Numbered from the stretch's first letter, positions 42,333 to 52,108 are shown. The stretch: 64,000 nt of DNA from Micromonospora wenchangensis (GCF_002210435.1 NZ_MZMV01000006.1:117533-181532), one strand, 5' to 3'. The notes: generated from the letters alone by a model not told the origin. Program-made: numbers and translations.

Positions 42333-43252
42333 AGGCCAGCACCGTACGCCGCGTCGGCGGCCGGCTCGCGTCGCTGTTCGCCTCGCTGCTCATCGCGCTC
42401 AGCCTGGCGTTCCTGCTCGGCCGGCTCTCCGGCGACCCGACCGCCACCATCCTCGGCCCGATGGCCCCGCCCGAACAACGCGAGGCGCTGCGCCACCAGC
42501 TCGGCCTGGACCTGCCCGTCGTCGTGCAGTACCTCGACTACCTCAAGGGCGTGTTCACCGGCGACCTCGGCCAGTCGTTGCAGTTCTACCAGTCCAACAC
42601 CTCGATGATCGCCGACCGGCTGCCGTACACCCTGCAACTGGTCGGCGCGGGCATGGCCCTCGCCCTGCTGGTCGGCGTGCCGCTCGGGGTGCTCGCGGCC
42701 ACCCGGGAGGGCACCTGGTGGGACCGGGGAGCCTCCACCCTCGCCCTGCTCGGCCAGTCCGTGCCGGTCTTCTGGTTCGGCATGATGCTGGTGGTGCTGT
42801 TCGCCGTCAAACTCGGCTGGCTGCCCGCCGGCCAGTCCGGCAGCCCGAGACACCTGATCCTGCCCGCACTGACCATGTCGGTCTACCCGATGGCGCACAT
42901 CGCCCGGCTCACCCGCGCCTCGATGAGCGACGCGCTGGCCGAGCCCTACATCGACTCCGCCCGCGCCCGGGGCATCAGCACCCGCCGGGTGGTGTGGCGG
43001 CACGCCTTCACCAACGCGATGATGCCGATCCTGACCATCGTGGTGCTCCAGACCGGCATCCTGCTCTCCGGCGCGGTCGCCGTCGAGTACGTCTACTCCT
43101 GGCCCGGTCTCGGCCAGCTCGCGTTGCAGGCCATCCAGTTCCGCGACTTCCCGCTGGTGCAGGCGATCGTGGTGTTCGGCGCGCTGGTGTTCGTGCTGCT
43201 GAACCTGCTCGTCGACGTCCTGCACTCGATCGTCGACCCGAGGGTGCGGTGA
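42329..43252 (+). CDS. Peptide/nickel-type ABC permease (DppB-like)
   Basis: The 307-aa permease has six membrane segments, an LGLDLPVVVQYLDYLKGVFTGDLGQSL periplasmic region and an EAA loop DSARARGISTRRVVWRHAFTNAMMP. This is typical of OppB/DppB. The start overlaps the ATPase stop (ATGA). Confidence 0.88.
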   Translation: MKASTVRRVGGRLASLFASLLIALSLAFLLGRLSGDPTATILGPMAPPEQREALRHQLGLDLPVVVQYLDYLKGVFTGDLGQSLQFYQSNTSMIADRLPYTLQLVGAGMALALLVGVPLGVLAATREGTWWDRGASTLALLGQSVPVFWFGMMLVVLFAVKLGWLPAGQSGSPRHLILPALTMSVYPMAHIARLTRASMSDALAEPYIDSARARGISTRRVVWRHAFTNAMMPILTIVVLQTGILLSGAVAVEYVYSWPGLGQLALQAIQFRDFPLVQAIVVFGALVFVLLNLLVDVLHSIVDPRVR

Positions 43253-43254
43253 GC

Positions 43255-44145
43255 ATGAGCCAACTCGAACTCGACCCGGTCACCGCCCCGGTTTCGCCAC
43301 CGCGCCGGGCCGGCCGCCGGGCGCGTACGTCGGCGTTCTGGCTGGCCCTGCCGCTGGCGGTGGCCGCCGTCGCGGTGTTCGTGCTGCCGCTGACCGGGCT
43401 GCTGCCCGACGGCGGCCAGAACCTCGACGCGACCCGCCAGCCGCCCGCGTTCCTGGCCGGCGGCAGCTGGGCGCACCCCCTCGGCACCGACAAGCTCGGC
43501 CAGGACCTGCTCACCCAGTTCGTCTCCGCCGGCCGGCTCACCATCGTGATCGGCCTGGTCGGCGCGCTCGTCGCGATCGGCCCCGGCACGCTGCTCGGCC
43601 TGCTGGCCGGCTACTTCCGGGGCTGGGTCGACCGGGTCATCTCGATCCTCATCGACGCCCAGCTCGCCCTGCCGTTCATCCTGGTCGCCCTCGCCATCAT
43701 CGCCAACCGGGGCAGCTCCCTGCCGGTGCTGTTCCTGGTGCTGGCGCTCACCGGCTGGGCGGTGTGCGCCCGGGTCACCCGCGCGGCGACCCTGGCCATC
43801 CGGGAACGCCAGTTCGTCGTCGGCCTGCGCGCCGCCGGCGCGTCCGAGCCCCGGATCGTCTTCCGGCACATCCTGCCCAACCTCGCCGGCACCATCGTCG
43901 CGCTCGGCACCCTCCAGGTCGGCACCGCGATCCTGGTCGAGAGCGCGCTGAGCTTCCTCGGCCTGGGCGTGGTGCCGCCGATGAACAGCTGGGGCTCGAT
44001 GCTCGCCTCCGGCCAGGACGAACTGAGCCAGGCCTGGTGGATCGCCTTCTTCCCCGGCCTCGCCATCACCGTGCTGGTGCTGCTGGTGAACCTGCTCGGC
44101 GACGCGCTGCTCACCCACCACGACCCACGGAAGAGGCGGCGATGA
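43255..44145 (+). CDS. Peptide/nickel-type ABC permease (DppC-like)
   Basis: The 296-aa permease has HPLGTDKLGQDLLTQFVSAGR and the EAA loop GLRAAGASEPRIVFRHILPN, typical of OppC/DppC. The ATG at 43255 is annotated; a GTG two codons earlier overlaps the DppB stop and may be the true coupled start. Confidence 0.87.
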   Translation: MSQLELDPVTAPVSPPRRAGRRARTSAFWLALPLAVAAVAVFVLPLTGLLPDGGQNLDATRQPPAFLAGGSWAHPLGTDKLGQDLLTQFVSAGRLTIVIGLVGALVAIGPGTLLGLLAGYFRGWVDRVISILIDAQLALPFILVALAIIANRGSSLPVLFLVLALTGWAVCARVTRAATLAIRERQFVVGLRAAGASEPRIVFRHILPNLAGTIVALGTLQVGTAILVESALSFLGLGVVPPMNSWGSMLASGQDELSQAWWIAFFPGLAITVLVLLVNLLGDALLTHHDPRKRRR

Positions 44146-44933
44146 GCGTACTGCTGAAGCTCTCCGGGCTGTCCATCACCGCCCGGCTCGCCGACGGCGA
44201 GCTGACCCTGCTCGACGACGTCGACCTGGAGATCCGCCGGGGCCAGATCGTCGGCGTCGTCGGCGAGTCCGGCAGCGGCAAGACCACCCTCGCCCGCGCC
44301 GTCGTCGGGCTGCTCGACCGCAACGTCCGGGTCGACCGGGGCACCGTCACCGTCGGCGACGAACAGGTGGTGGCCCCCGGCGTCGACCGCACCGCGCGGG
44401 TCCGGGGCAGCGCCGTCGGCATGGTCTTCCAGGACGCGTCCCGGTCGCTGAACCCGCTGCTGAAGGTCCGCACCCAGCTCGCCGAGGTGCTGCGCCGGCA
44501 CGTGCGGGACATCACCCGCGCCGAGGTGGAACGCCGCTCGGTGGAGGTGCTGGCCCAGATGCGCATCGACGACCCCGGCCGGGTGCTGGCCAGCTACCCG
44601 CACCAGCTCTCCGGCGGCCTGCGCCAGCGGGTCGCCATCGGGCTCGCCGTCGTCACCCGCCCCGCGCTGGTGATCGCCGACGAGTGCACCACCGCCCTGG
44701 ACGTCACCACCCAGACCAAGGTCGTCGACCTGTTCCGCACCCTCGTCGACGAACTCGGCATCGGCCTGCTCTTCGTCACCCACGACCTGATGCTCGCCAG
44801 CGACCTGTGCGACCGGATCGCGGTGATGAGCGGCGGGCGGGTCGTCGAACAGGGCGACGCCCTGACCGTGCTGGACCGACCGCAGCAGGAGTACACCCGA
44901 CGCCTGCTCGCCGCCATCCCCTCGTGGAGCTGA
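44142..44933 (+). CDS. Peptide/nickel-type ABC ATPase (OppD-like)
   Basis: The 263-aa ATPase has Walker A GESGSGKT, Q-loop VFQDASRSLNP, signature LSGGLRQR and Walker B LVIADECT. The residue after the Walker B Glu is Cys instead of the usual Pro. Otherwise it is a complete OppD-type domain. It overlaps the permease gene by 4 bp. Confidence 0.86.
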   Translation: MSVLLKLSGLSITARLADGELTLLDDVDLEIRRGQIVGVVGESGSGKTTLARAVVGLLDRNVRVDRGTVTVGDEQVVAPGVDRTARVRGSAVGMVFQDASRSLNPLLKVRTQLAEVLRRHVRDITRAEVERRSVEVLAQMRIDDPGRVLASYPHQLSGGLRQRVAIGLAVVTRPALVIADECTTALDVTTQTKVVDLFRTLVDELGIGLLFVTHDLMLASDLCDRIAVMSGGRVVEQGDALTVLDRPQQEYTRRLLAAIPSWS

Positions 44934-44950
44934 AGGAGAACCCGCGACCC

Positions 44951-46363
44951 ATGCCCGAGCAACCAGGCATCGACGCCTACGCGGCCTACCTCCCGGCGTA
45001 CGCGCTCGACGACACCAGGCTCGACCCGACCGGCCCGGCCCGCGACGGTGGCCGCACCCGCGGCGTAGCCGGCTACGACGAGGACGCCGTCACCATGGCC
45101 GTCGAGGCGCTGCGGCACGTCGCCGCCGACACCCCGGCCGGGCGGCACCTGCTGCTGGCCACCACCAGCGCACCGTACGAGACGAAGACCTCCGCCGGGG
45201 TGGTCCACGAGGCGCTGGGCCTCGACCCCGGGGTCACCGCCCTCGACCTGCGCGGCCACCGGGCCGGCGCGTCCGCCCTGGACCTGGTCCTGCGGGGCGT
45301 CGCCACGGCGGCCCTGGCCGACGTGCGTACCACCCGCCCCGGGGCCCCCGACGAGCTGGCCCAGGGCGACGCCGCCGCGGCGTTCGCCGGGGGCGGCCGG
45401 GCCGCCGTGCTCCTCGCCCGCGCCGGCCACACCACCGAACTGCTCGACCGCTGGCGGCTGCCCGGGGAACGGCACGACCGGGTCTGGGACGAACGGTTCA
45501 CCGCCGAGATCCTCGTCGCCGCCGGCCTCGACGCCGCCCGCCGGGCCCTGGCGCAGGCGTCGCTCGACGCCGTCGACGAGGTCGTCGTGTCGTCGTCGAA
45601 CCCGCGTGCGGCGGCGGCGCTGCGCAAGGCGCTCGGCGGCACCGGAGGGGACGCGAGCGTCGAACGGGCCACCGGCTTCACCGGCGTCGCCCACCCCGGC
45701 CTGCTGCTCGCCGCCGCCCTCGACGAGGCCGAACCCGGGCAGACCATCCTGCTGCTGTCGGCCACCGAGGGCGCCGACGCGTTCGTGCTGCGGGTCGGTG
45801 ACGACGTCCGCGCCGCCCGGGGCGGGCCGACGGTCCGCGCCCAGCTCGCCGCCCGGCAGCGCCTCGGCTACGGCCGCTACCTGCGCTGGCGGGGCCTGCT
45901 CGACGTGCAGGGCCCGGCCCGACCGGCCTCCCCGGCCCCGGCCGCCCCGCCCATGCACCGCCGGGCCGGCTGGAAGTACCGGCTGGAGGGCAGCCGGTGC
46001 GACGCCTGCGGCCGGGTCACCACACCCCCCGGTCGGGTCTGCGCCTCCTGCGGCGTCGCCGGGTCGGGTGCCACCGCGGTGTCGCTGCGCGACCGCACCG
46101 CCAGGGTGGTCTCGGTGACCCGCGACCACCTGACCACCATGCCGGAACCGGAGGTCGCGATCGTCGTCGCCGACGTCGACGGCGGCGGCCGGCTCAGCGC
46201 GTACGTCACCGACGTGGCACCCGGTGACGTGCGGGTGGGCATGCCGGTGACCCCGGTGTTCCGCCGGCTCTGGACCACCGACTCGATCCACAACTACTTC
46301 TGGAAGCTCCGCCCGGCACCCGCCGACGCCGCGCCAGGGAAGGACACCGCCGATGGCCAGTAG
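44951..46363 (+). CDS. HMG-CoA-synthase-like domain fused to a DUF35 zinc-ribbon/OB-fold domain
   Basis: In this 470-aa fusion, residues 5-310 follow the thiolase-fold HMG-CoA synthase (APYETKTSAGVVHEALGL, DLRGHRAGASALDL). Residues 335-450 are DUF35: a zinc ribbon (C350, C353, C364, C367) and an OB fold. By alignment from memory to archaeal HMG-CoA synthase, the catalytic Glu is T72 and the nucleophilic Cys is H103, so the domain may be structural or altered. In archaea, thiolase, HMG-CoA synthase and DUF35 form one complex; here the next gene is a thiolase. Confidence 0.75.
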   Translation: MPEQPGIDAYAAYLPAYALDDTRLDPTGPARDGGRTRGVAGYDEDAVTMAVEALRHVAADTPAGRHLLLATTSAPYETKTSAGVVHEALGLDPGVTALDLRGHRAGASALDLVLRGVATAALADVRTTRPGAPDELAQGDAAAAFAGGGRAAVLLARAGHTTELLDRWRLPGERHDRVWDERFTAEILVAAGLDAARRALAQASLDAVDEVVVSSSNPRAAAALRKALGGTGGDASVERATGFTGVAHPGLLLAAALDEAEPGQTILLLSATEGADAFVLRVGDDVRAARGGPTVRAQLAARQRLGYGRYLRWRGLLDVQGPARPASPAPAAPPMHRRAGWKYRLEGSRCDACGRVTTPPGRVCASCGVAGSGATAVSLRDRTARVVSVTRDHLTTMPEPEVAIVVADVDGGGRLSAYVTDVAPGDVRVGMPVTPVFRRLWTTDSIHNYFWKLRPAPADAAPGKDTADGQ

Positions 46364-47537
46364 GCGCACCACCCACGACGTCGCGATCGTCGCGATGGGC
46401 TGCACCCCGTTCCGGGACCACTGGAACTCCTCCGCCGACGACCTGCTCGTCGACGCCGTGCAGGAGTGCGTCGGGTCGCTGCCCGACGTCACCCTCGACG
46501 ACGTCGACGCGTTCTGGGTCGGCACCCAGGGCTCGGGCATGTCCGGGCAGACCCTGGCCCGCCCGCTGCGGCTGACCGGCAAGCCGGTGACCCGGGTGGA
46601 GAACTACTGCGCCACCGGCTCGGAGGCGTTCCGCAACGCCGCCTTCGCCGTCGCCTCCGGCGCGTACGACATGGTCATGGCGACCGGGGTGGAGAAGCTC
46701 AAGGACTCCTCCTACTCCGGACTGTCGGCGGTGTTCCCGCCCGCCGACGGCACCGACGTCGACTGGACCGCGCCGGCCGGGTTCTCCCTGCTCGCCCCCG
46801 CCTACCAGGCGGCGCACGGGATCGACGAGGGGGAGATGCGCGCCGCGATGACCCGGGTCGCGGTGAAGAACCACGCCAACGGGGCCCGCAACGACCGCGC
46901 CCAGTTCCGCCGGGCGGTCACCGCCGAGACGGTGGAACGGTCCCCGCGCATCGCCGGGCAGCTCGGCGTCATGGACTGCTCAGGCGTCTCCGACGGCGCG
47001 GCGGCGGCGATCCTGGTTCGCGCCGAGGACGCCCACCGGTACACCGACAGACCGGTCTACCTGCGCGGGATGAGCTTCGTCGCCGGCTCCGGGGCCGGGC
47101 TGGCCGCCGACGGCTACGACTTCACCACCTTCCCCGAGGTGGTCACCGCCGCCCGCGAGGCGTACGAGCAGGCCGGCGTGACCGACCCGGCGGCGCAGAT
47201 CTCGCTGGCCGAGGTGCACGACTGTTTCACCCCGACGGAGGTGGTGCTGATGGAGGACCTGGGTTTCTCCGCCCGCGGCAAGGCGTGGCGGGACATCCTC
47301 GACGGCCGCTACGACCTCGACGGGGCGTTGCCGGTCAACACCGACGGCGGGCTCAAGTCGTTCGGCCACCCGATCGGCGCGACCGGGCTGCGGATGATGT
47401 TCGAGTGTTTCACCCAGCTCCGCGGGGAGGCCGGACCCCGGCAGGTGCCCGACGCGCGGCTGGCGGTGGCCCAGAACCTCGGCGGGCAGCCTGGTTCCTG
47501 CGTCGCGTTCGTGGCGGTCCTGGGGAACGAGCGATGA
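46353..47537 (+). CDS. SCP-x/lipid-transfer-type thiolase
   Basis: The 394-aa thiolase-fold enzyme has the nucleophile C86 in ENYCATGSEAF, EVHDCFT and the C-terminal GGLKSFGHPIGATG. This subgroup includes SCP-x thiolases and the Ltp aldolases of steroid side-chain degradation, which work with DUF35 partners. It overlaps the HMGS-DUF35 gene by 11 bp, so a complex is likely. It would cleave a beta-ketoacyl-CoA or perform a retro-aldol step. Confidence 0.83.
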   Translation: MASRRTTHDVAIVAMGCTPFRDHWNSSADDLLVDAVQECVGSLPDVTLDDVDAFWVGTQGSGMSGQTLARPLRLTGKPVTRVENYCATGSEAFRNAAFAVASGAYDMVMATGVEKLKDSSYSGLSAVFPPADGTDVDWTAPAGFSLLAPAYQAAHGIDEGEMRAAMTRVAVKNHANGARNDRAQFRRAVTAETVERSPRIAGQLGVMDCSGVSDGAAAAILVRAEDAHRYTDRPVYLRGMSFVAGSGAGLAADGYDFTTFPEVVTAAREAYEQAGVTDPAAQISLAEVHDCFTPTEVVLMEDLGFSARGKAWRDILDGRYDLDGALPVNTDGGLKSFGHPIGATGLRMMFECFTQLRGEAGPRQVPDARLAVAQNLGGQPGSCVAFVAVLGNER

Positions 47538-48454
47538 GCGCCCGGGTCACCCTCGACGGCCGGGTCGTCGTCGTCACCGGCGCGGGCAACGGCATCGGCC
47601 GGGCGCATGCGCTGACCCTCGCCGCGCGTGGCGCGTCGGTGGTCGTCAACGACCTCGGCGGGACGGTCGACGGCTCCGGTTCCTCGGGCGCGGCGCAACA
47701 GGTCGTCGCCGAGATCCGCGCGGCCGGCGGCACCGCCGTCGCCTCGACCGACTCGGTGGCCACCGCCGCCGGGGGCGCGGACCTGGTCGGCCGGGCGATC
47801 GACACGTACGGCCGGCTCGACGCGGTCATCCACAACGCCGGCATCCTGCGGGACCGGACGCTGGCCAAGATGTCCGACGAGGACGTCAGCGCGGTGCTCG
47901 ACGTGCACCTGGCCGGGGCGTTCCACGTGCTGCGGCCCGCCTGGCCGCACCTGGTCGCCCAGGGCTACGGCCGGATCGTGCTGACCAGTTCGTCGTCCGG
48001 CCTGTTCGGCAACTTCGGCCAGGCCAACTACGGCGCGGCCAAGGCCGGCCTGATCGGGCTGATGAACGTGCTCGCGCTGGAGGGGGCCCGCCGGGGCATC
48101 CTGGTCAACGCGATCGCGCCGACGGCGGCGACCCGGATGACCGAGAACCTGCTCGGCGAGCTGACCGACCGGTTCGACCCGCAGCACGTGGCGGCGGTGG
48201 CGACCTTCCTCGCCTCCGAGCAGTGCCAGCTCAACCGGCACATCCTCACCGTCGGCGGCGGCCGGGTCGGGCGGATCTTCCTGGGCGTCACCCCCGGCTG
48301 GTACGGCGGGCCCACCCCGGCCTCGCCCGACGACATCCTCGGCGCGGTGGACGACATCTGCCGGCTCGACGACTTCATCGTGCCGGACAGCGGCGCGGAC
48401 GAGGTCACCCTGATCCAACGGGTCCTCGGCGGGCCGTCCGGACCGTCCGCCTGA
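47534..48454 (+). CDS. SDR-family 3-hydroxyacyl-CoA dehydrogenase 2
   Basis: The 306-aa SDR of the peroxisomal multifunctional-enzyme type has TGAGNGIG (NAD), VVNDLGGTVDGSG, a catalytic serine in TSSSSGLFG and NYGAAKAG (Tyr, Lys). The extension after the core (MTENLLGELTDRFDPQHVAAVATFLASEQC) is typical for 3-hydroxyacyl-CoA dehydrogenases, which act just before thiolase. It overlaps the thiolase gene by 4 bp. Confidence 0.85.
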   Translation: MSARVTLDGRVVVVTGAGNGIGRAHALTLAARGASVVVNDLGGTVDGSGSSGAAQQVVAEIRAAGGTAVASTDSVATAAGGADLVGRAIDTYGRLDAVIHNAGILRDRTLAKMSDEDVSAVLDVHLAGAFHVLRPAWPHLVAQGYGRIVLTSSSSGLFGNFGQANYGAAKAGLIGLMNVLALEGARRGILVNAIAPTAATRMTENLLGELTDRFDPQHVAAVATFLASEQCQLNRHILTVGGGRVGRIFLGVTPGWYGGPTPASPDDILGAVDDICRLDDFIVPDSGADEVTLIQRVLGGPSGPSA

Positions 48455-48485
48455 TCCGGCGCGAACCAACAGGAAGGCAGGCATC

Positions 48486-48980
48486 ATGCCGGTCAGCGAA
48501 GTGCACCACGTGGCGATGACCGTCTCGGACGTCGACCGCGCCGCGGACTTCTACGAGCGGGCCCTGGGCTACCGCCGGACGCTGCGGACCGACGTCGGCG
48601 GGCCGGGGATCGAGGTGTCGCTGGGGTTGCCCGCCGGCACCACCGGCCGGGTCCAGTACCTCCAGGGGCCCAGCCGGGTCGGCCAGCTCGAACTCATCGA
48701 GTGGAACGGCGTGAAGACCCGCACCGCCACCGCCGGTCACCTGGAGCTGGGCACCTTCCTGCTCAGCTTCGAGGTGCCCCTGGACGAGCTGGACGACCTG
48801 CACCGGCGGCTGACCGAGCTGGGCGCGCAGTGCCTGTCCGCGCCGAACCGGGTGCTGCTGGACAACTACGGGTACATCACCGCGTTCGCCGCCCGGGACC
48901 TCGACGGCAACCTGCTGGAGTTCGTGTCGTTGCCGTCCCGGGAGGAGATCCTGGCCCGGCGGCGGGGGAGCGGCGACTGA
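48486..48980 (+). CDS. Single-domain VOC protein (methylmalonyl-CoA epimerase-like)
   Basis: The 164-aa vicinal-oxygen-chelate protein starts EVHHVAMTVSDVDRAADFYERALGY and ends ARDLDGNLLEFVSLP, where the early His and the late Glu are the metal ligands. Members include epimerases, glyoxalases and dioxygenases. CAGGAAGGC precedes the ATG. Its stop overlaps the next ATG by one base. Confidence 0.78.
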   Translation: MPVSEVHHVAMTVSDVDRAADFYERALGYRRTLRTDVGGPGIEVSLGLPAGTTGRVQYLQGPSRVGQLELIEWNGVKTRTATAGHLELGTFLLSFEVPLDELDDLHRRLTELGAQCLSAPNRVLLDNYGYITAFAARDLDGNLLEFVSLPSREEILARRRGSGD

Positions 48981-50503
48981 TGGGCGGCAGCAACTTCACC
49001 GAGACGCTGCGCCGGCAGGCGTTGCGCCGCGCCGACGCCGAGGCCCTGGTCGACGGGGCGGCCCGCTGGACGTACGCGGAACTCGACGCCGACGTGGACC
49101 GGCACGCCGCGGCCCTGCGCGACGCCGGCATCGCCGACGGCGACCTGGTCGGGGTGCTCGGGCGCAACACCGCCACCTACGTCGTCGAGCTACTGGCGCT
49201 GAGCCGGCTCGGCGCGGTCTCGGTGCCGCTGAACTGGCGGCTGCACGCCAACGAGCAGGCGTACGTCATCGACCAGGCGGGCGTCACCGGACTGCTCTAC
49301 GACGACGACTTCGCCGCCGACGCCGCCCGGCTGGCGGCCACGACCGGGCTGCGCACGCTGGTCGCCAACGGCGACACGGTCGTCGGTGCCGCGCGACGGC
49401 TGGCCGACCTGCTCGCCGGGCAGCCTCCGGGCGTGCGGGTCGCCGACGCCGACAAGGGCCCCGCCGACGTGCACCGGCTGCTCTACACCTCGGGCACCAC
49501 GGCCCGCCCCAAGGGGGTGGTGCACACCTGCGGGAACCTCACCGCGAACCACTTCGCGCAGGTCCTCGAACTGGAGTTGACCGCCGCCGACCGGATCCTC
49601 GTCTCCGCGCCGCTGTTCCACGTCAGCGGGCTGGAGGCGCCGGGCCTGGCGACGTTCGTGGCCGGCGCGACGATGGTGCTCACCCCGACGTTCAAGCCGG
49701 CCGACATCGCCCGGATCGCCGCGCAGGAGCGGATCACCGGCATGGTGCTGGCCGCCCAGATCCTGTTCGGACTGCTCGACCTGGACGACCCGCCGGATCT
49801 CGGAAAGCTGCGTTACCTGCTGTTCGCCGGGGTCGCGCCGAGCGTGCGGCAGGAGGTCAAGCGGCGGCTGCCGCACGTGCGGCTGATCGACACGTTCGGC
49901 ATGACCGAGCTGTGCAACGGGGTCTGCTACCTCGACGCCGCCCACGAGCAGAGCAAGCTCGGTGCGCTCGGCGCGCCGTTCCCCGGGGTGCAGATCCGGA
50001 TCGTCGACGAGCACTTCCGGCCGGTCGGCCCGGACGTCGAGGGGGAGATCGTCGTCCGGGGGGAGAAGGTGTCGCCCGGCTACTGGAACGACGACGAGGC
50101 CAACCGGCGCAGCCGGCGCGACGGCTGGTTCCGCACCGGCGATGTGGGCCGGATCGACGCCGACGGCTACCTGTGGTTCGTCGACCGCCGGGCCGACCTG
50201 ATCAAGTCCGGTGGGGAGAACATCGCCAGCGCCGAGATCGAACGGGTCCTCGCCCAGCATCCCGACGTCGCCGAGGTCGCCGTGATCGGGGTGCCGGACC
50301 CGCAGTGGGACGAGGTGCCGAAGGCGTTCGTCATCCTCCGCGACGGCGCGACCGGCACCGCCGAGGACCTGCGCGCGCACTGCCGGGCCGAACTGGCCCG
50401 CTACAAGGTCCCCCGGTACGTGCAGCTGGTGACGTCGTTGCCGCGCAACGACTCCGGCAAGGTGCTGAAGAAGGCGCTGCGCGAGGCGGCGGTGTCGGGG
50501 TGA
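48980..50503 (+). CDS. AMP-dependent acyl-CoA ligase 1 of the island
   Basis: The 507-aa ANL ligase has YTSGTTARPKG, FGMTELCNGV, the hinge GDVGRIDADGYLWFVDRR and catalytic Lys in NDSGK. It is adjacent to a second ligase with 4-bp overlap. The two share a PADxHR/LQRIVYTSGTT layout and a CYLDAAHEQSK-like segment, which suggests tandem duplication. The substrate is unknown. Confidence 0.84.
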   Translation: MGGSNFTETLRRQALRRADAEALVDGAARWTYAELDADVDRHAAALRDAGIADGDLVGVLGRNTATYVVELLALSRLGAVSVPLNWRLHANEQAYVIDQAGVTGLLYDDDFAADAARLAATTGLRTLVANGDTVVGAARRLADLLAGQPPGVRVADADKGPADVHRLLYTSGTTARPKGVVHTCGNLTANHFAQVLELELTAADRILVSAPLFHVSGLEAPGLATFVAGATMVLTPTFKPADIARIAAQERITGMVLAAQILFGLLDLDDPPDLGKLRYLLFAGVAPSVRQEVKRRLPHVRLIDTFGMTELCNGVCYLDAAHEQSKLGALGAPFPGVQIRIVDEHFRPVGPDVEGEIVVRGEKVSPGYWNDDEANRRSRRDGWFRTGDVGRIDADGYLWFVDRRADLIKSGGENIASAEIERVLAQHPDVAEVAVIGVPDPQWDEVPKAFVILRDGATGTAEDLRAHCRAELARYKVPRYVQLVTSLPRNDSGKVLKKALREAAVSG

Positions 50504-52053
50504 GCACCGCGAACCTCGCCGCCATGCTGGCCGGCAACGCCCGCCGGTTCGCCGACGCCGACGCGCTGGTCTTCGGCGACCGCCGGTGGACCCACCGGCA
50601 GCTCGACGACGACGTCAACGCGCTGGCCGCCGGGCTGGTCGCCGAGGGGGTACGCCGGGACAGCCGGGTGGCGGTCGTCGCGGACAACGTCCCCGAGTTC
50701 CTCCTGCTCTGTCTGGCGCTGGCGAAACTCGGCGCGGTCGTGGTCCCGCTGAACTACCGGTTGACGGCCGGGGAGCTGGCCCGGTTGCTGGCGCACGCGC
50801 GGGTCGGGGCGGTCGCCACCGTGCCGGAGTTCGCCCCGCTCACCACCGCCGCCCTCGCCGACCTGCCGCAGGTACGCCGGTTCGCGCTGGAACCGGTCGA
50901 CGACGGCTGGACCGACGTGCGGGCGCTCGTCGCGGCGCACCGGGGCGCGCGGGTCGCCGACGCCGACCTCGACGACGCGGCCCTGCAACGGATCGTCTAC
51001 ACCTCCGGCACCACCAGCCTGCCCAAGGGGGTGCTGCTCACCCACGGCAACGTGAACCGGAACATGCACGCCCAGATCGTCGAGCTGGGCCTGCGGCCGA
51101 CCGACCGGATCCTCAACGTCGCGCCGCTCTACCACGTCGGTGGCACCGACCTGCCCGGCTTCGGCATCTGGCACGTCGGGGGTGCCATGGTGCTGCACCG
51201 CCGGTTCGTGCCGGCGGCCGTGCTGCGGGCGATCGAGACGGAACGGATCACCGGCATGGTGGTCGCGGCGACCATGCTGGACATGGTCCGCCGCGAGCCC
51301 ACCGCCGCCGGCACCGACCTGTCGTCGGTCCGCTGGCTGATCTTCTCGCAGGTCACCTCGGCGCTGTTCGGGGTGGCCCGGGGGCTGTTCCCGAACGCCC
51401 GGCTGATCGAGGGGTACGGCCTGACCGAGACGTGCAGCGGGCTGACCTACCTCGACGCCGCCCACCAGGAGTCCAAGCAGGGGTCGGTGGGGCTGCCGGT
51501 GCCGTGGGTCCAGGTCCGGGTGGTCGACCCGGACGGTGCGGACGTGCCGGTCGGCGCGCACGGCGAGGTGGTCGCGCGCGGGCCGAAGGTCAGCCCCGGT
51601 TACCTCGACGATCCGGCGGCGACGGCCGCCGCGTTCCGGGACGGGTGGTTCCACACCGGCGACATCGGCTGCTTCGACGCCGACGGCTACCTCTACATCC
51701 GCGACCGGCTCAAGGACATGATCCGCAGCGGCGGGGAGAACATGTCAAGCGCCGAGATCGAGAACGTGCTGGCCGACCATCCGCTGGTGCTGGCCGCGTC
51801 GGTGGTGGCGGCCCCGCACCCGACGTGGCAGGAGGTGCCGGCCGCGTTCGTGGTGGCCCGTCCAGGGTTGACGCCCGAGGTGCTGATCGCGCACGCCCGG
51901 CAGCGGCTCGGCCGGTTCAAGGTGCCCCGGGAGGTCTACCTGGTGCCGGAGTTCCCCACCAACCCGTCGGGCAAGGTGCTCAAGCGGACCCTGCGGGAGC
52001 TGCGCCCGACCCTGCGCCCGGACTGGACGTACGACGACGCCCGGCGCGACTGA
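50500..52053 (+). CDS. AMP-dependent acyl-CoA ligase 2 of the island
   Basis: The 517-aa ligase has YTSGTTSLPKG, GYGLTETCSGLTYLDAAHQESKQ, the hinge GDIGCFDADGYLYIRDRLKDM and catalytic Lys in NPSGK. The GTG start overlaps the preceding ligase. Two consecutive ligases may activate two carboxylic acids formed at different stages. A 19-bp hairpin follows the stop. Confidence 0.85.
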   Translation: MSTANLAAMLAGNARRFADADALVFGDRRWTHRQLDDDVNALAAGLVAEGVRRDSRVAVVADNVPEFLLLCLALAKLGAVVVPLNYRLTAGELARLLAHARVGAVATVPEFAPLTTAALADLPQVRRFALEPVDDGWTDVRALVAAHRGARVADADLDDAALQRIVYTSGTTSLPKGVLLTHGNVNRNMHAQIVELGLRPTDRILNVAPLYHVGGTDLPGFGIWHVGGAMVLHRRFVPAAVLRAIETERITGMVVAATMLDMVRREPTAAGTDLSSVRWLIFSQVTSALFGVARGLFPNARLIEGYGLTETCSGLTYLDAAHQESKQGSVGLPVPWVQVRVVDPDGADVPVGAHGEVVARGPKVSPGYLDDPAATAAAFRDGWFHTGDIGCFDADGYLYIRDRLKDMIRSGGENMSSAEIENVLADHPLVLAASVVAAPHPTWQEVPAAFVVARPGLTPEVLIAHARQRLGRFKVPREVYLVPEFPTNPSGKVLKRTLRELRPTLRPDWTYDDARRD

Positions 52054-52057
52054 GACC

Positions 52058-52103
52058 GGGCGGCCCGCCCGGCGCGACTGAGACCGCGCCGGGCGGGCCG
52101 CCC
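52058..52103. terminator. Perfect 19-bp-stem bidirectional terminator
   Basis: Arms 52058-52076 and 52085-52103 are perfectly complementary with an 8-nt loop, between the convergent ligase (stop 52053) and MBL (stop 52109) genes. It is the strongest hairpin noticed in the window. Confidence 0.8.
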
Positions 52104-52108
52104 CGGTG

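Noticed and set aside
52058..52103. Long inverted repeat considered as transposon ends
   Set aside because: It lies exactly between two converging stops, has an 8-nt loop and encloses no gene. It is a terminator.
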